NCBI RefSeq assembly: GCF_964204865.1 | Contig: NC_135250.1 | Location: forward strand, 31,177,395 to 31,241,394 | From: Styela clava | Taxonomy: Eukaryota; Chordata; Ascidiacea; Stolidobranchia; Styelidae | Direction: 5' to 3' | Length of the DNA: 64,000 bases | Shown here: positions 22,262-31,661 of the stretch, in pieces | Layout: every line of letters starts with the position of its first letter | Position numbering within the stretch: the stretch's first letter is position 1 | Program-made: the position numbers and the translations under genes | The notes under the pieces: model-generated | What the model saw: only the letters and a program-made list of their open reading frames with translations | Databases searched by the model: none | Told to the model about the DNA's origin: nothing

Positions 22262-23173
22262 CTAAACATGCATGGAAGGTCTGTATTTCTTAACGTCCAG
22301 AGATTCGTTCGTCTGAGAAAAACCAGTCCCGCCACGTTGCAACGGAATAATATCTCGTTTTTCATCTAAAATTTCATTGGTTATAGGGTGTCTCATTTCG
22401 TTTGGTTTAATTAATTTTTCAACACAATCTGCAGTAACGACGTCGCCCGTCGGACGCAAAACAACCGACGGTACAGAGTTCCCTAAAGTGTCATGGGTGA
22501 CTGCACACATCCAACGGTCCTTTTTACTAATTAGCGCAGTTTTTGTGTCCCGATCAGCAATTGGTGTAAATTTCACCGGTATTAAATCTTTCATTTTGAT
22601 CGAAGTGTTATTTATCGGACAATACACCTTCGAACTTGGTTTTTTAAAACGACTTTTGCTTGCCGCTGGCGTTAGCTGCGGGATCCAGAAGCTTGTTAAT
22701 TCTTTCTTTTTATCTCCGTAAAGGTTGCTCAATTCCGACTGCCCGTTTGATTTACTTGTTCCTGGTTTATCGGCGCCCTCTTTTCGGAACGGATTAATCG
22801 GTTCACTCACAATATTCGTCTCCTTTTTCAAAAACTTCGCAACTTTTTCCTTCTTTTCAATTTCAGCGAGTTCTTTTAATTCTTTTTTATCTTCATGTTT
22901 CTGATTTTCATACGCTTTCATCTTTTTTGCAATCAGCGTTTTTTGTTGCAAAATATATTCCAAAATAGCCTGTTTATCATAAAGAACGCCCTCCGGTGTC
23001 ACAACAGGCTCTTTACACGGCTGTAACGTAAGATTACAAGCATCAAAATCCTTCACAGAGTCTTTTCCGAGACGTGCTTTGTCCGACCCGTACCCGCTTT
23101 GCTCTGTATCCTTTTTTCGCTCATGGTAAGTATAGACTGCCCCAGCAGTCGCATTCCGTTGATGTCTCGTCAT
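22262..23173 (-). CDS. NOSIP: Nitric oxide synthase-interacting protein, intronless
   Basis: One frame of 303 residues (human 301), collinear throughout. The N-terminus is MTRHQRNATAGAVYTYHE. A split U-box follows: the first half at about 40-75 (CNLTLQPCKEPVVTPEGVLY, KQAILEYILQQK), a Lys/Glu-rich coiled coil at about 78-118, and the second half at about 195-285 (MCAVTHDTLGNSVPSVVLRP, DVVTADCVEKLI, IIPLQRGGTGF). Human NOSIP is a nuclear U-box ubiquitin ligase that binds eNOS and nNOS and is also found in spliceosomes; the last is family knowledge. The human gene has introns and this copy has none. The start is supported by exact N-terminal alignment. Confidence 0.96.
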   Translation of the reverse strand: MTRHQRNATAGAVYTYHERKKDTEQSGYGSDKARLGKDSVKDFDACNLTLQPCKEPVVTPEGVLYDKQAILEYILQQKTLIAKKMKAYENQKHEDKKELKELAEIEKKEKVAKFLKKETNIVSEPINPFRKEGADKPGTSKSNGQSELSNLYGDKKKELTSFWIPQLTPAASKSRFKKPSSKVYCPINNTSIKMKDLIPVKFTPIADRDTKTALISKKDRWMCAVTHDTLGNSVPSVVLRPTGDVVTADCVEKLIKPNEMRHPITNEILDEKRDIIPLQRGGTGFSQTNESLDVKKYRPSMHV

Positions 23174-23430
23174 GTTTGAGTATAATTATAAATAATCTAG
23201 TAAGTACCTGCGATATTGTAAAATGAGTACATTTATTTCCAGTCCCAAATTAGCATAAATGAGATAGAAAAACGCAATGGAAATAAATACAAAAGTTTCA
23301 TCACGAAGAAAGCCAACAAAATTATCAATCAAATTAAAAAATTATTTAATTCAATTGTCATGAAGTATCAATTATTGCAGTATTGTACACGACGCGCCTT
23401 CCCCACTAAAACTGTATAATTTATACTTGT
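23174..23430. other. NOSIP upstream region
   Basis: AT-rich sequence. On the minus strand ACTAGATTATTTAT precedes the NOSIP start, as before DPH1. TACTTACTAG, 23 bases before the ATG, could act as a 3' splice site. Confidence 0.45.
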
Positions 23431-23865
23431 TAGAGGAGTCACCACCCCTGTAGACTTGGCCCAAGTAAGGCTTTTTTCCAACAAGTCTACAGGGGTGGTG
23501 ACTCCTCTACGACCCATAGGCCGGGGCCCAGGCCCATCTAATTGGGCCACATGGACCGTGGCCCATAAAGCTATGGGCCGCGACCCCGTCAGGAAAAATT
23601 CAATTATCTTACCAAAATTTTCAATTTTTACAAAATTGTCAATATTCGAATCAAAAAATAAACTCCTGTAGTATGTGTACCAGGTTAGGGTTGTTCAGAT
23701 TTTTTACATTATAGTTCTATTATGAGTTTGGGGACTGTCTGTGTTAGCCAAGTGAATAGTTTCTTTACACAACTTGATGGGCCGCGGCCCATAGCCTGAT
23801 GGGCCGAGGCCCAATTTGATGGGCCGTGGCCCCGGCCAATGGGCCGAAGAGGAGTCACCACTTCC
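23431..23865. mobile_element. GGCC-rich foldback element
   Basis: A perfect 28-bp inverted repeat (23431-23458 and 23482-23509) surrounds a 23-base loop; each arm contains GAGGAGTCACCACCCCTG. A third, direct copy of GAGGAGTCACCAC lies at about 23849. Between them are repeated ATGGGCC/GGCCCA words and a fragment of the MITE seen at 20391 (23665-23780, minus). This is the most GC-rich non-coding patch in the window. Confidence 0.7.
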
Positions 23866-23912
23866 ACTCCAAGTTAAGTAATCAAAGTAGAATACAAGTT
23901 AAGTAATCTACC

Positions 23913-24208
23913 GTATATCCTTAAATATAAGTCACCTCCAAAAACGGTGAATTTATAAAAATCTGCATATAAGCCGACCCTACGGATTGAAACATGCAGT
24001 ATCACAGCAAATGGTTGCAGAAAAGAATTGATAAAATGATAGTCATTATTGATATGTTTTACTTTTATTAATAACAGTAAGAAATGTCTCAAAACAAACC
24101 CTTTAGTGCAATCAGAGTTATGAGCGTATACAGGTGTAAGCCACCCCCTTGATATGGCAACTGTTTCTTTTGAGTTTTAAACTTGGCTTATATGCGAGGA
24201 TATACGAT
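23913..24208. mobile_element. TIR element CGTATATCC...GGATATACG
   Basis: The ends are CGTATATCCTTAAATATAAG and CTTATATGCGAGGATATACG, inverted with few mismatches. The interior includes GCATATAAGCCGACCC. A second copy lies at about 61375-61652 in the opposite orientation. The superfamily is not assigned. Confidence 0.65.
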
Positions 24209-24336
24209 GAGTACATTACAATTAGAAGGAACAAAAATCAAACAGTTAGCATACAACGAAATAAAAAGCAATGTTTAAAATAATGCAAAATTATTGCAAG
24301 GAACTTTGAAGAAAAAAGGTTCACATATTTGTTATA

Positions 24337-24677
24337 TGGATAGGATTTACATATTTATCCCGGGGGAGAGGAAAGCCGATAAGACGGCTTATCCATATGG
24401 CGAACCACGGCCTCTCGTCCGGTTAGCATTTCAAGTCGGGTATGGGATTAGTTTTACTGTATTGTTTGTTTTCGGAAGCATGGACTTGATGGTGGAGGAA
24501 GCCGTAACCGACCAGCGGTTACGTGAATTACCCTACGGCGGCGAGGAGTCCAGCAATCCTCTCGCACATAACCATCCCTGCATGGGATTCGAACCTGCGA
24601 ACCCACGCAGAGTAATTAGAGGTGCGGTGGCGAGCGTATTCCTAACGCTTAGTCCGTTGAGCCACACCGCCGCGCCA
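24337..24677 (-). repeat. tRNA-derived SINE, full-length copy
   Basis: Reverse copy of the SINE at 2112-2452. The B box reads GGATTCGAACC on the plus strand at about 24577-24587, and the A-box end is near 24655-24677. Reading frames over it are accidental. Confidence 0.9.
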
Positions 24678-24860
24678 AAATATAAATGCAAGAGCATGAA
24701 TTTTGCAGAAACAAAAATGGTATATTGAAATGAAACAGGGTCTGAGGGTAGAGATGAAGGGTTAAAATGTTCTCTGTTAGTAGCTATCTATAACAATGAT
24801 GGGGAACAGTAATAATTTTAAAACAAAAATTGTGTATCAGGAAGATTCGACAAGAATAAT

Positions 24861-25236
24861 ACGAGAATATCGGTTGGAAACCGAAGACTTATCGATCGAT
24901 AGTTAGGGGATCCCCCAAAACAGAAACTGCAGTTTAGATTCATCCGCTCTTGTAACTTGCGCACTGCACACACACACTCGGCGGGTCTCAAAATTCTCTC
25001 GCTTAACAAAAATCTAGATCACTTCATCAATAATTGATTGATAACTCGTTAATTATACGACATAATTCCCCCAAAATCAATAGGCTTCTGGTCCGAAATA
25101 AGATGAATGCACACGCAAAATCTGGAGCAGATTCAATCGCTTTCGTGAGATATCGCATGCATTTAACAGACAAACAGACATACAGACAGACAGACAAATA
25201 CCTATCAACATACTTACCGATTAAAATCGAAAAGTA
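24861..25236 (+). repeat. Family B repeat
   Basis: Contains GAATATCGGTTGGAAACCGA, GACTTATCGATCGAT, TTGTGAGATATCGC-type core, an expanded CAGACAGACAGACA tract and ATCGAAAAGTAATAA at the end. It also has the internal GGGGATCCCCCAAAACAG segment shared with 52066 and 56247. Confidence 0.8.
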
Positions 25237-25424
25237 ATAAGAAAAAATAATAAGTTTAGTGTTCTGCTTGCCAGCAGGGATGTCTTGTTGATCAGATCAG
25301 TAAAATGATTTTTCGTATTTGCTACAGGATAACTGATATTTTTCAGTTCTTCATTATTACTGTAATACTTAATCATACACTCATATTTACTGCAGAAACT
25401 CTCAAGTGCAGTTTTAAGTATTCT

Positions 25425-25845
25425 GTGGCGTCTGCAGCTGCCGAAAAACCATGGCGGTATTTCCATACCGTACCATGGCTGCTACGACCAAACCTATGGC
25501 GACTGACTTTTAAGCTGCCACAAACCAATGTGGAGCTGCCGTTACCGCGGCAGCAAATTGAAAACCAATGGCAGGTAAAATTTTGCTGCCGTAACCACGG
25601 CAGGTGAGCCGTAAAGATAGGTGAGCTGTAAAGATAGGGCTGTCCCTTATGGTGACAAATATTGGATAAGTTGGAACGTTTTTCTTATGGATACAGTTTT
25701 GATGGATTTGGGGTTAGGGTTGGGGTTTAAGTAGATATAATTCCACATGATCAATTAAAATTTGCAAGAGCTGCCGCGGTTCGTTCGTGGCAGGAGCTGC
25801 CATGAAGTGGTAAGAGCTGCGTCTCGAAACTCTGCCAATATCACT
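25425..25845. mobile_element. Element rich in GCTGCC/GGCAGC
   Basis: Many inverted GCTGCC and GGCAGC words (for example GAGCTGCCGTTACCGCGG) and end-like segments GCAGCTGCC...CATGGCGG and CATGAAGTGGTAAGAGCTGC. The last segment recurs inverted at 33785-33820 inside an RPF1 intron. The superfamily is unknown. Confidence 0.5.
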
Positions 25846-27026
25846 ACTAAAAGATACATTGAAGGTTGAATAAATAAAGTACAGTATTTTTTATGTAAGT
25901 GGAAAATTTAGTGACTTGATTCAACTCATACTAACCGCGTCAATCACAAATTTCATCGCGCCCTACTCTGCTACTGCCCTTGACCAATAGACGACTTTTT
26001 TTAGTAAAACAATTTCACATGTCATTTTCGTTTTGTGCTATTTTAGGAGCTTCGGCTTCCAGTTTTGTTATACAAATGAAATATTTTCAAGTTACAAAAC
26101 AATTTAAATATAGGTTTATGAAAATAGAATGAAAAACACACATAAACATAAAAAAAATACTCGCTTTTTTTTTTGTCCAAGTAAATGTTATTATTCAACT
26201 CTAACATAAAAAATTATTCATCAGACACCCAAATAAACATATCATATAGAAAATACAACAATTTATGCTTATGTTTACCACCTATGTAAACCAAATATTT
26301 TCAAATCATCATAGACTTTATGAGTAGGTTATCCGCTATTCCTTCATTGAGAAGATCTTGTCTATCAACATCAGACATTAATTTAATAACGCCCAAAATC
26401 TTACATTTTAAAATAGCACGTATACCGGTATCACATTGCATCTGATATATAACCGGTGCGATATATCACGTTAGTGAAATCCTGCTGCCCGAATGTCACG
26501 ATGCCATAAAAAGTGCCCCCACTCACACACACACACAATAAATCGACAATTTGTCGAGTATAAGTACATTGTTCAATCTCTATAATTCTCTATTGCCAAA
26601 AAATATTGGGGATCAAAAATAAGTATGGATGAATAGGCTCAAGTTTTTTTTTGGGCTTCCCTTCCTCCTATAATTATTGCATTAAATTGCTTTTTTTGTC
26701 GTTACAATTTAGCGATATGTGTGGCGACAGATGCTACAAAACAACGTGTATCACGCGCATCTTTATCAGGAAGAGACAACCCGTATAGTAAAAACACTGT
26801 TTTATGAAATCCTGAATTTTACAGCATGATTTCGTGGACGTTTCGCTAATATTGTTAGTGGCACCGTTCTGGCACAACTGAACTGAAAATATATGAAAAG
26901 ATCTTCTCTCTCGTTTTGCGTTGTCTCGCCGCGGGATCATTTGATTGCCGCCATCTTGACATTTATGCTTCCAAAGTTTCTTCGTGTTGCATATGGTTTT
27001 GGCCAGTTTTCGTCTAATTTTACTAC
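25846..27026. other. Intergenic, no gene seen
   Basis: AT-rich sequence with a short CACACA run near 26525 and ACCGGTA words near 26425. No coding or RNA gene was recognised. Confidence 0.5.
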
Positions 27027-28274
27027 TAGGCCGCGAGCCAGGGCCATTTATCTTTCAGTTTCGTAGCGCACATAAGGTAACTACCTGAAAATGATTTTAA
27101 AATGTTCCTTAGAAATTTAGTAACAAATATTGCCTTGTTCCCACTTCCAAAAGTTGCACGTTTTACAGGAAAGACGCTTTTACTACAATATTATGCGTTA
27201 CCATCTGTCCCATTTTCTCTGCTTTTCCCGTATCATGGGCCAATGAACGCAGACCTCTGCATGACGTAACAATCAAATTAGACAGCTGTAGGTGGATCCT
27301 CAGTGGTCGGATGAATATTAGATGTACTACTACTTCTCGCTTTTGCGTTGAGTAGCCCTTCCATAGTTTTTTTCAGTTATTATTAGTTCAGTTATTCTAA
27401 GGAGGTGTTAAAAAGTATAAGTAAGATATTAAACACTTGTATATCCTTACCATAAATAGCGATTTTAGTTGAGCACTAGCTCATAAGACGTTGTTAAATA
27501 GGTACGGTGCGGTAACTCCAAGGAAGGCTAGACCTAGAATAATATGTCTCAAACAACGATATTTTCTGGCTTGCATGAAATGTTTATGATTAATTTAATG
27601 ACTCTTCTTGACTATTCAGCAGACTTATACTACTATATAGGCCACAGCATATTTGGAAATATAAATTCATGGCTGTTGCTGTAATGCACGGTTGTGTGAA
27701 AGAGAAGAAAATAATCAATTTTACTAATGTCGGTTGGTCTAAATCTAAATTCATAGAGTCGACAAGAACCTGGTAAGCAAGTGGAAAGAAATTAGCATTG
27801 GAAACGATTGAGAGGTGAGAAATCAAGTTGTAGACAGACAGTTGATGTTTTAAATATAGTCTATAGTCCATACTCATACTGTCATAGGGCATTTCAGATT
27901 GTGATATATCAAAATTTAGTGTAGATATAGTCTAGTAATGGTATGCAAACACTGCTGGACTGTAGTACATGCAATGAGCATATATACGCTCATTGAGTAC
28001 ATCAGATAAAATGCATTATGTATTCAAGGTATTAGTTAATATTTAGTGGATTTTTACACTCATGTTGTTCCAAATATGATTTTCTTCCTCATTTTAGATA
28101 CTGTACTACAAAAGAAAACGGCAATGTTCCACCAATCCGACCTAACGCAGGCTCTAATCCCTGCTGTTATCAGTGCTATAAAATAGATTAAACAAGAAGT
28201 CTTGAAGCGTAAATGTATATGAGAATCATAATAGTTGCAAACAGCTTAGATGGGCTATTCATATTGAAATACTT

Positions 28275-28717
28275 TAGCACTTTTCTGCAATTGGAACTGC
28301 CCATCAAACTCATGTTGGAGACTTCATTGAGGTTTTCAATTCATTTTTTTCTCAACTATGAAGATCTTTTGAGGTTAACGAGGCATTAATAAATAAAGCT
28401 GAGGAATTTGTTTGTTCACTGTATGAAGAGGATATGAAGAATGTAAATGATACCAGGGCACGTCCAGGGCACCAAACAATGATTCACTGAAGTAGCATGT
28501 GGCCCTCAAATCAGTTCTTGAGTTGGCAAACTGCAAGTGTAAGATAAATAGTCAAAATAATTTATGCAAGTGTGCCAAAATCAACTTAAATTGCTCAGAT
28601 TGTTTTTTTATTGACTGCAAAAATCACAGTACACTTATAGAGGAAAAGTCGATTTTCGAGATAGTGGATTTCGAAAACAATTCAGAAGAAAGTGAATTAA
28701 GATTGCAGTTGATTTAA
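28275..28717 (+). pseudogene. Remnant of transposon-associated Cys-rich (CXC-like) protein
   Basis: Broken pieces in different frames: a stretch reading THVGDFIEVFNSFF, then NKAEEFVCSLYEEDMKNVND, and finally an open C-terminal part (28499-28717) with CKCKINSQNNLCKCAKINLN and CSDCFFIDCKN. The last part has the Cys spacing of the CXC (tesmin/TSO1-like) zinc module. The FVCSLYG...VND stretch resembles uncharacterised repeat-encoded proteins of many invertebrates. Stops and frame changes lie between the blocks, so it is not functional. It sits inside the transposon at 27027-30305. The family match is from recall, not a search. Confidence 0.5.
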
Positions 28718-29535
28718 TAAGTATCATTTATTTGTTTTTTTTCTGACATTCGTTAGTGTCGTAGTCCTGTTTCTAGAATTAATATCGCCTTTGTTCAAAT
28801 ACATAACCACATAAACTAAAAAAAGACTAATTGTAATATTTCTGTTCACTATGTTATGTACATTCATTTAATTTTCTTGACTTTTCGTGAAATACCTGAT
28901 TTATTTGTGTTTTCGTGCTCACGATGTTAATTTGTCACTTCATTGCCTAAAAATGAATACGTTTGATAGCTTCTATAAAATGGATGTAGCTTTTTATGCT
29001 GTTCTTGTTGTAAACTGCTTGTGGTTATTACATAAAATTTATTCGCTAATGTGAATCAGCGTTGTTGGTGTCGCTGCTTTCGAGGTCACTCGCGACTCCT
29101 GTCACAAAATTAAAGTATTTTTTGTTGTTAGTTACATGTATGCCATATTTTTTGTAATCTACCTAATAAATTATGATTGACTGAGGAAGTCCGATTTTGG
29201 TCAGGCAAAACATTACAGGAATACGTTTATGTTATGTAGGGCTCTCGAATTGCATAGTTTTTATGTATGTGTTGTAAACTTATGGTTATTGAATTTCCGG
29301 GAACCTCTTATATTCAATTTCGCACCAGGATTGTGGAACAAGCTGTAATGCGTTCAGTATGTTCATTTTCACACAAAACTGAAGAATTTATTAAGTTACC
29401 AGATGTGCGCTACGAAACTCATTTTCTGGGCGTTTTCAAGGCTTCGTCTCACGGCCCATATCCGTGGTAAGGATCTACAAGCGTTAATAACTTACTTATA
29501 CATTTTTCAACAACGTCTTAGCATAACTTAACTAA

Positions 29536-29961
29536 CAAGAGAGCTACGCACAAATATATGGACACGTTAGACCAGAGCGAATCAGTCCTTAATGGTACCT
29601 TTGACGCTACCGGTACCCTCAAAAAAGTTCTGAATTCCCAGTAGCAAGAATTTTGCAAGAATCAAAACGTACAGCCAGTCATGACACTGACTAAAATCCG
29701 TGTTCCCATGGATAAAAAATAATACAGCAAAATTTTAGACGAAATATCAAATTTCATAGAATTCACGCAAAATTTTGAAATAAATAAAAGTAATAGCCTT
29801 CTAGCGAAAAAATTAATCTTTAACCACTGAAAATTCCAAAGCAATTGGTCCAGTATTCGAAGAGAAAAGCGACTTTTTAAAAACGTGTCAAAGAACAAGA
29901 ACAACAACAACAACAACATAATATTGAAACGATCGTTATGGCCACTAAACGTGTCCAATAA
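29536..29961 (-). mobile_element. Dispersed repeat inserted in the transposon's right arm
   Basis: Runs from CAAGAGAGCTACGCACAAAT to AAACGTGTCCAATA. It is flanked by an exact 7-bp duplication TAACTAA (29529-29535 and 29962-29968). Same family as 3185-3568. It interrupts the right inverted repeat, so it is younger than that transposon. Confidence 0.85.
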
Positions 29962-30305
29962 TAACTAAACAGGGCTATGGAAAGGCTGCCCAACTCAACG
30001 CAAGGTCGAGCAGTAATAACTAATATTCATCCGCTCGCTTACAGCTGATTCGATTCAATTGTTACGTCATGCAGAAGTCATTGTTCATTGCCGAAAATGT
30101 AGAGAATATAGGACAGATCGGAGCACATATTTCTTGTAGTAAAAGCGTTTTCTCGGTAAAACGTGCAACTTTTGGAAGTGGGAACAAGGCAATATTTGTT
30201 ACTAAATTTTTAGGGAACATTTTTAAATCATTTTCAGGTAGTTACCTGATGTGCGCTACGAAACTCATTTTCTAGACGTTTTTCAGGGCCTCGGCTCGCG
30301 GCCTA

Positions 30306-30549
30306 TACCCAATGCGCCGCATATGGATGTATATGCGACACTTTGTGGGTATTCAAATACAATTGTATTCCAGTTGTATTTTTAGAGCCTGATGTGGATC
30401 TCGTTCTTGAAAAAAATTGGTTGCTCAGGCGATTGCATAATAGATATAAGTGGAAACAATGGTTTTTGCCTGGTATCATAAAAATGCAATAACCCCCACG
30501 GGGAAGATTTCATTTAAGTCTTCAGTATGCGACGAAGAGAAGTTTAGTT
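30306..30549. other. Intergenic, no feature seen
   Basis: Unique sequence between the transposon and a MITE. Confidence 0.5.
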
Positions 30550-30749
30550 GATACTGCCGTAGTCAGTGTACCAGGTTGGGGTTAGGCCATAATTTATTCC
30601 GACTTTTCTTATTTTAGTTATATTACGAGTTCGGGTACTGTGTGTGTTACCCAAGTGAATATGACCTTCAGTCCCTTTACACAACTTGATGTAAACTAGG
30701 CGAACAATATTAGTTACCTCCATATTGGTACACATACTTCTGGAGCGCC
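30550..30749 (-). mobile_element. MITE, GGAGGTAACTAA-type subfamily
   Basis: Reverse copy of the element at 20391. It includes GTGTACCAGGTTGGGGTTAG, CAACTTGATGTAAACTAGG and TTCTGGAGCGCC at its right end. Confidence 0.75.
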
Positions 30750-31661
30750 CTTTGGACTATTTATATGTATATCTCGGGTAGGCCACTACGGCACCAGGCC
30801 ACGCAAAATACTTACGGCGATAAAATATGGCCAAATATAGGCAAATGGGGAATCGATTTTGATAAGCCATCTTGGCTGATGTTCTGTGATCGTTTTTGTT
30901 CGCTTTTGACTGATACGTTGGCCATATTATTAACCACGACTTACGCATATTCATATAACTGCCAAAATTAGACCGTATGGTGGGCTGGGGTATATTAGCG
31001 TTTGATATATATTGAGAAACGAATCAAGAACATGCGAATATGCAAAAAAAATCGACGCAAATAATTAATTTCTGTCAAATCCCGTAAGAAATGCATTGCG
31101 CCCATCGGAAAAGTTGGAAGCATATCGTCAAAACGAGAGAGGCTTCAAATGATCCCGCGAAAACGAGAGAGAAGCACACTCTATATTTATATATCTCTGT
31201 GGCCGCCACGTACAGCTCCGATCCTTGTAACTCTAAAATAAATCCGGTTCGAAAACGCGAGTGCCGATATACATTATACATACTTGTAATCGTTACTTTA
31301 TATTTTAATATTACTGTAATCTTTTTCATTCATTCCTAATATTACGATATTTTAATAGCACATGGTAAGGATAACGATACGCGCGAACTCAAAGATCGTG
31401 GTTCGGTCCTCAAGAAAATTAATGTGACTTGAAAAATCACAATTCGGTCAGATTTAGGGAAAATTAGCTAAAAAATTGATTTGCAAAAAAAAAACTGGAA
31501 CTTAAATTTTTAAAATAAAATCTCTCATTCACTAAAAAACGACTCCGTACACTTCTATATGTAAGGGCAACACGCGTGTATTGTCTGTCTGTCGTTTTTT
31601 GTCGGGTTGCTTGTTGCAGTGTTCTGTTCCTCAGTTTAAATCGGAAGTAGGAATAGTTAAA
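30750..31661 (+). promoter_or_regulatory. RPF1 upstream region with candidate leader splice site
   Basis: No gene was recognised. Immediately before the RPF1 start, GTTCTGTTCCTCAG (ending at 31634) is a strong pyrimidine-rich 3' splice site, 27 bases before the ATG. It implies a 5' leader exon or spliced-leader addition. No TATA box was assigned. Confidence 0.45.

Larger units (their letters stand above)
27027..30305. mobile_element. Degraded DNA transposon with long inverted repeats
   Basis: The ends are TAGGCCGCGAGCC (27027) and GGCTCGCGGCCTA (30305). Beyond these the first 260 or so bases of the left end match the reverse complement of the right end closely (for example GCCTTGTTCCCACTTCCAAA and AAGTTGCACGTTTTAC). 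The match continues to about 27465 on the left and, after removing a 426-bp insertion, to about 29470 on the right. The interior holds a Cys-rich protein remnant at 28275-28717. A second, inner copy of the terminal sequence lies at 29398-29463. The flanks allow only a possible TA duplication. No transposase could be identified. Confidence 0.75.

Noticed and set aside
5539-23173. Six minus-strand genes as a polycistronic operon
   Set aside because: Intergenic gaps are 0.65 to 2.4 kb and contain transposons. Known tunicate operons have gaps of tens of bases.
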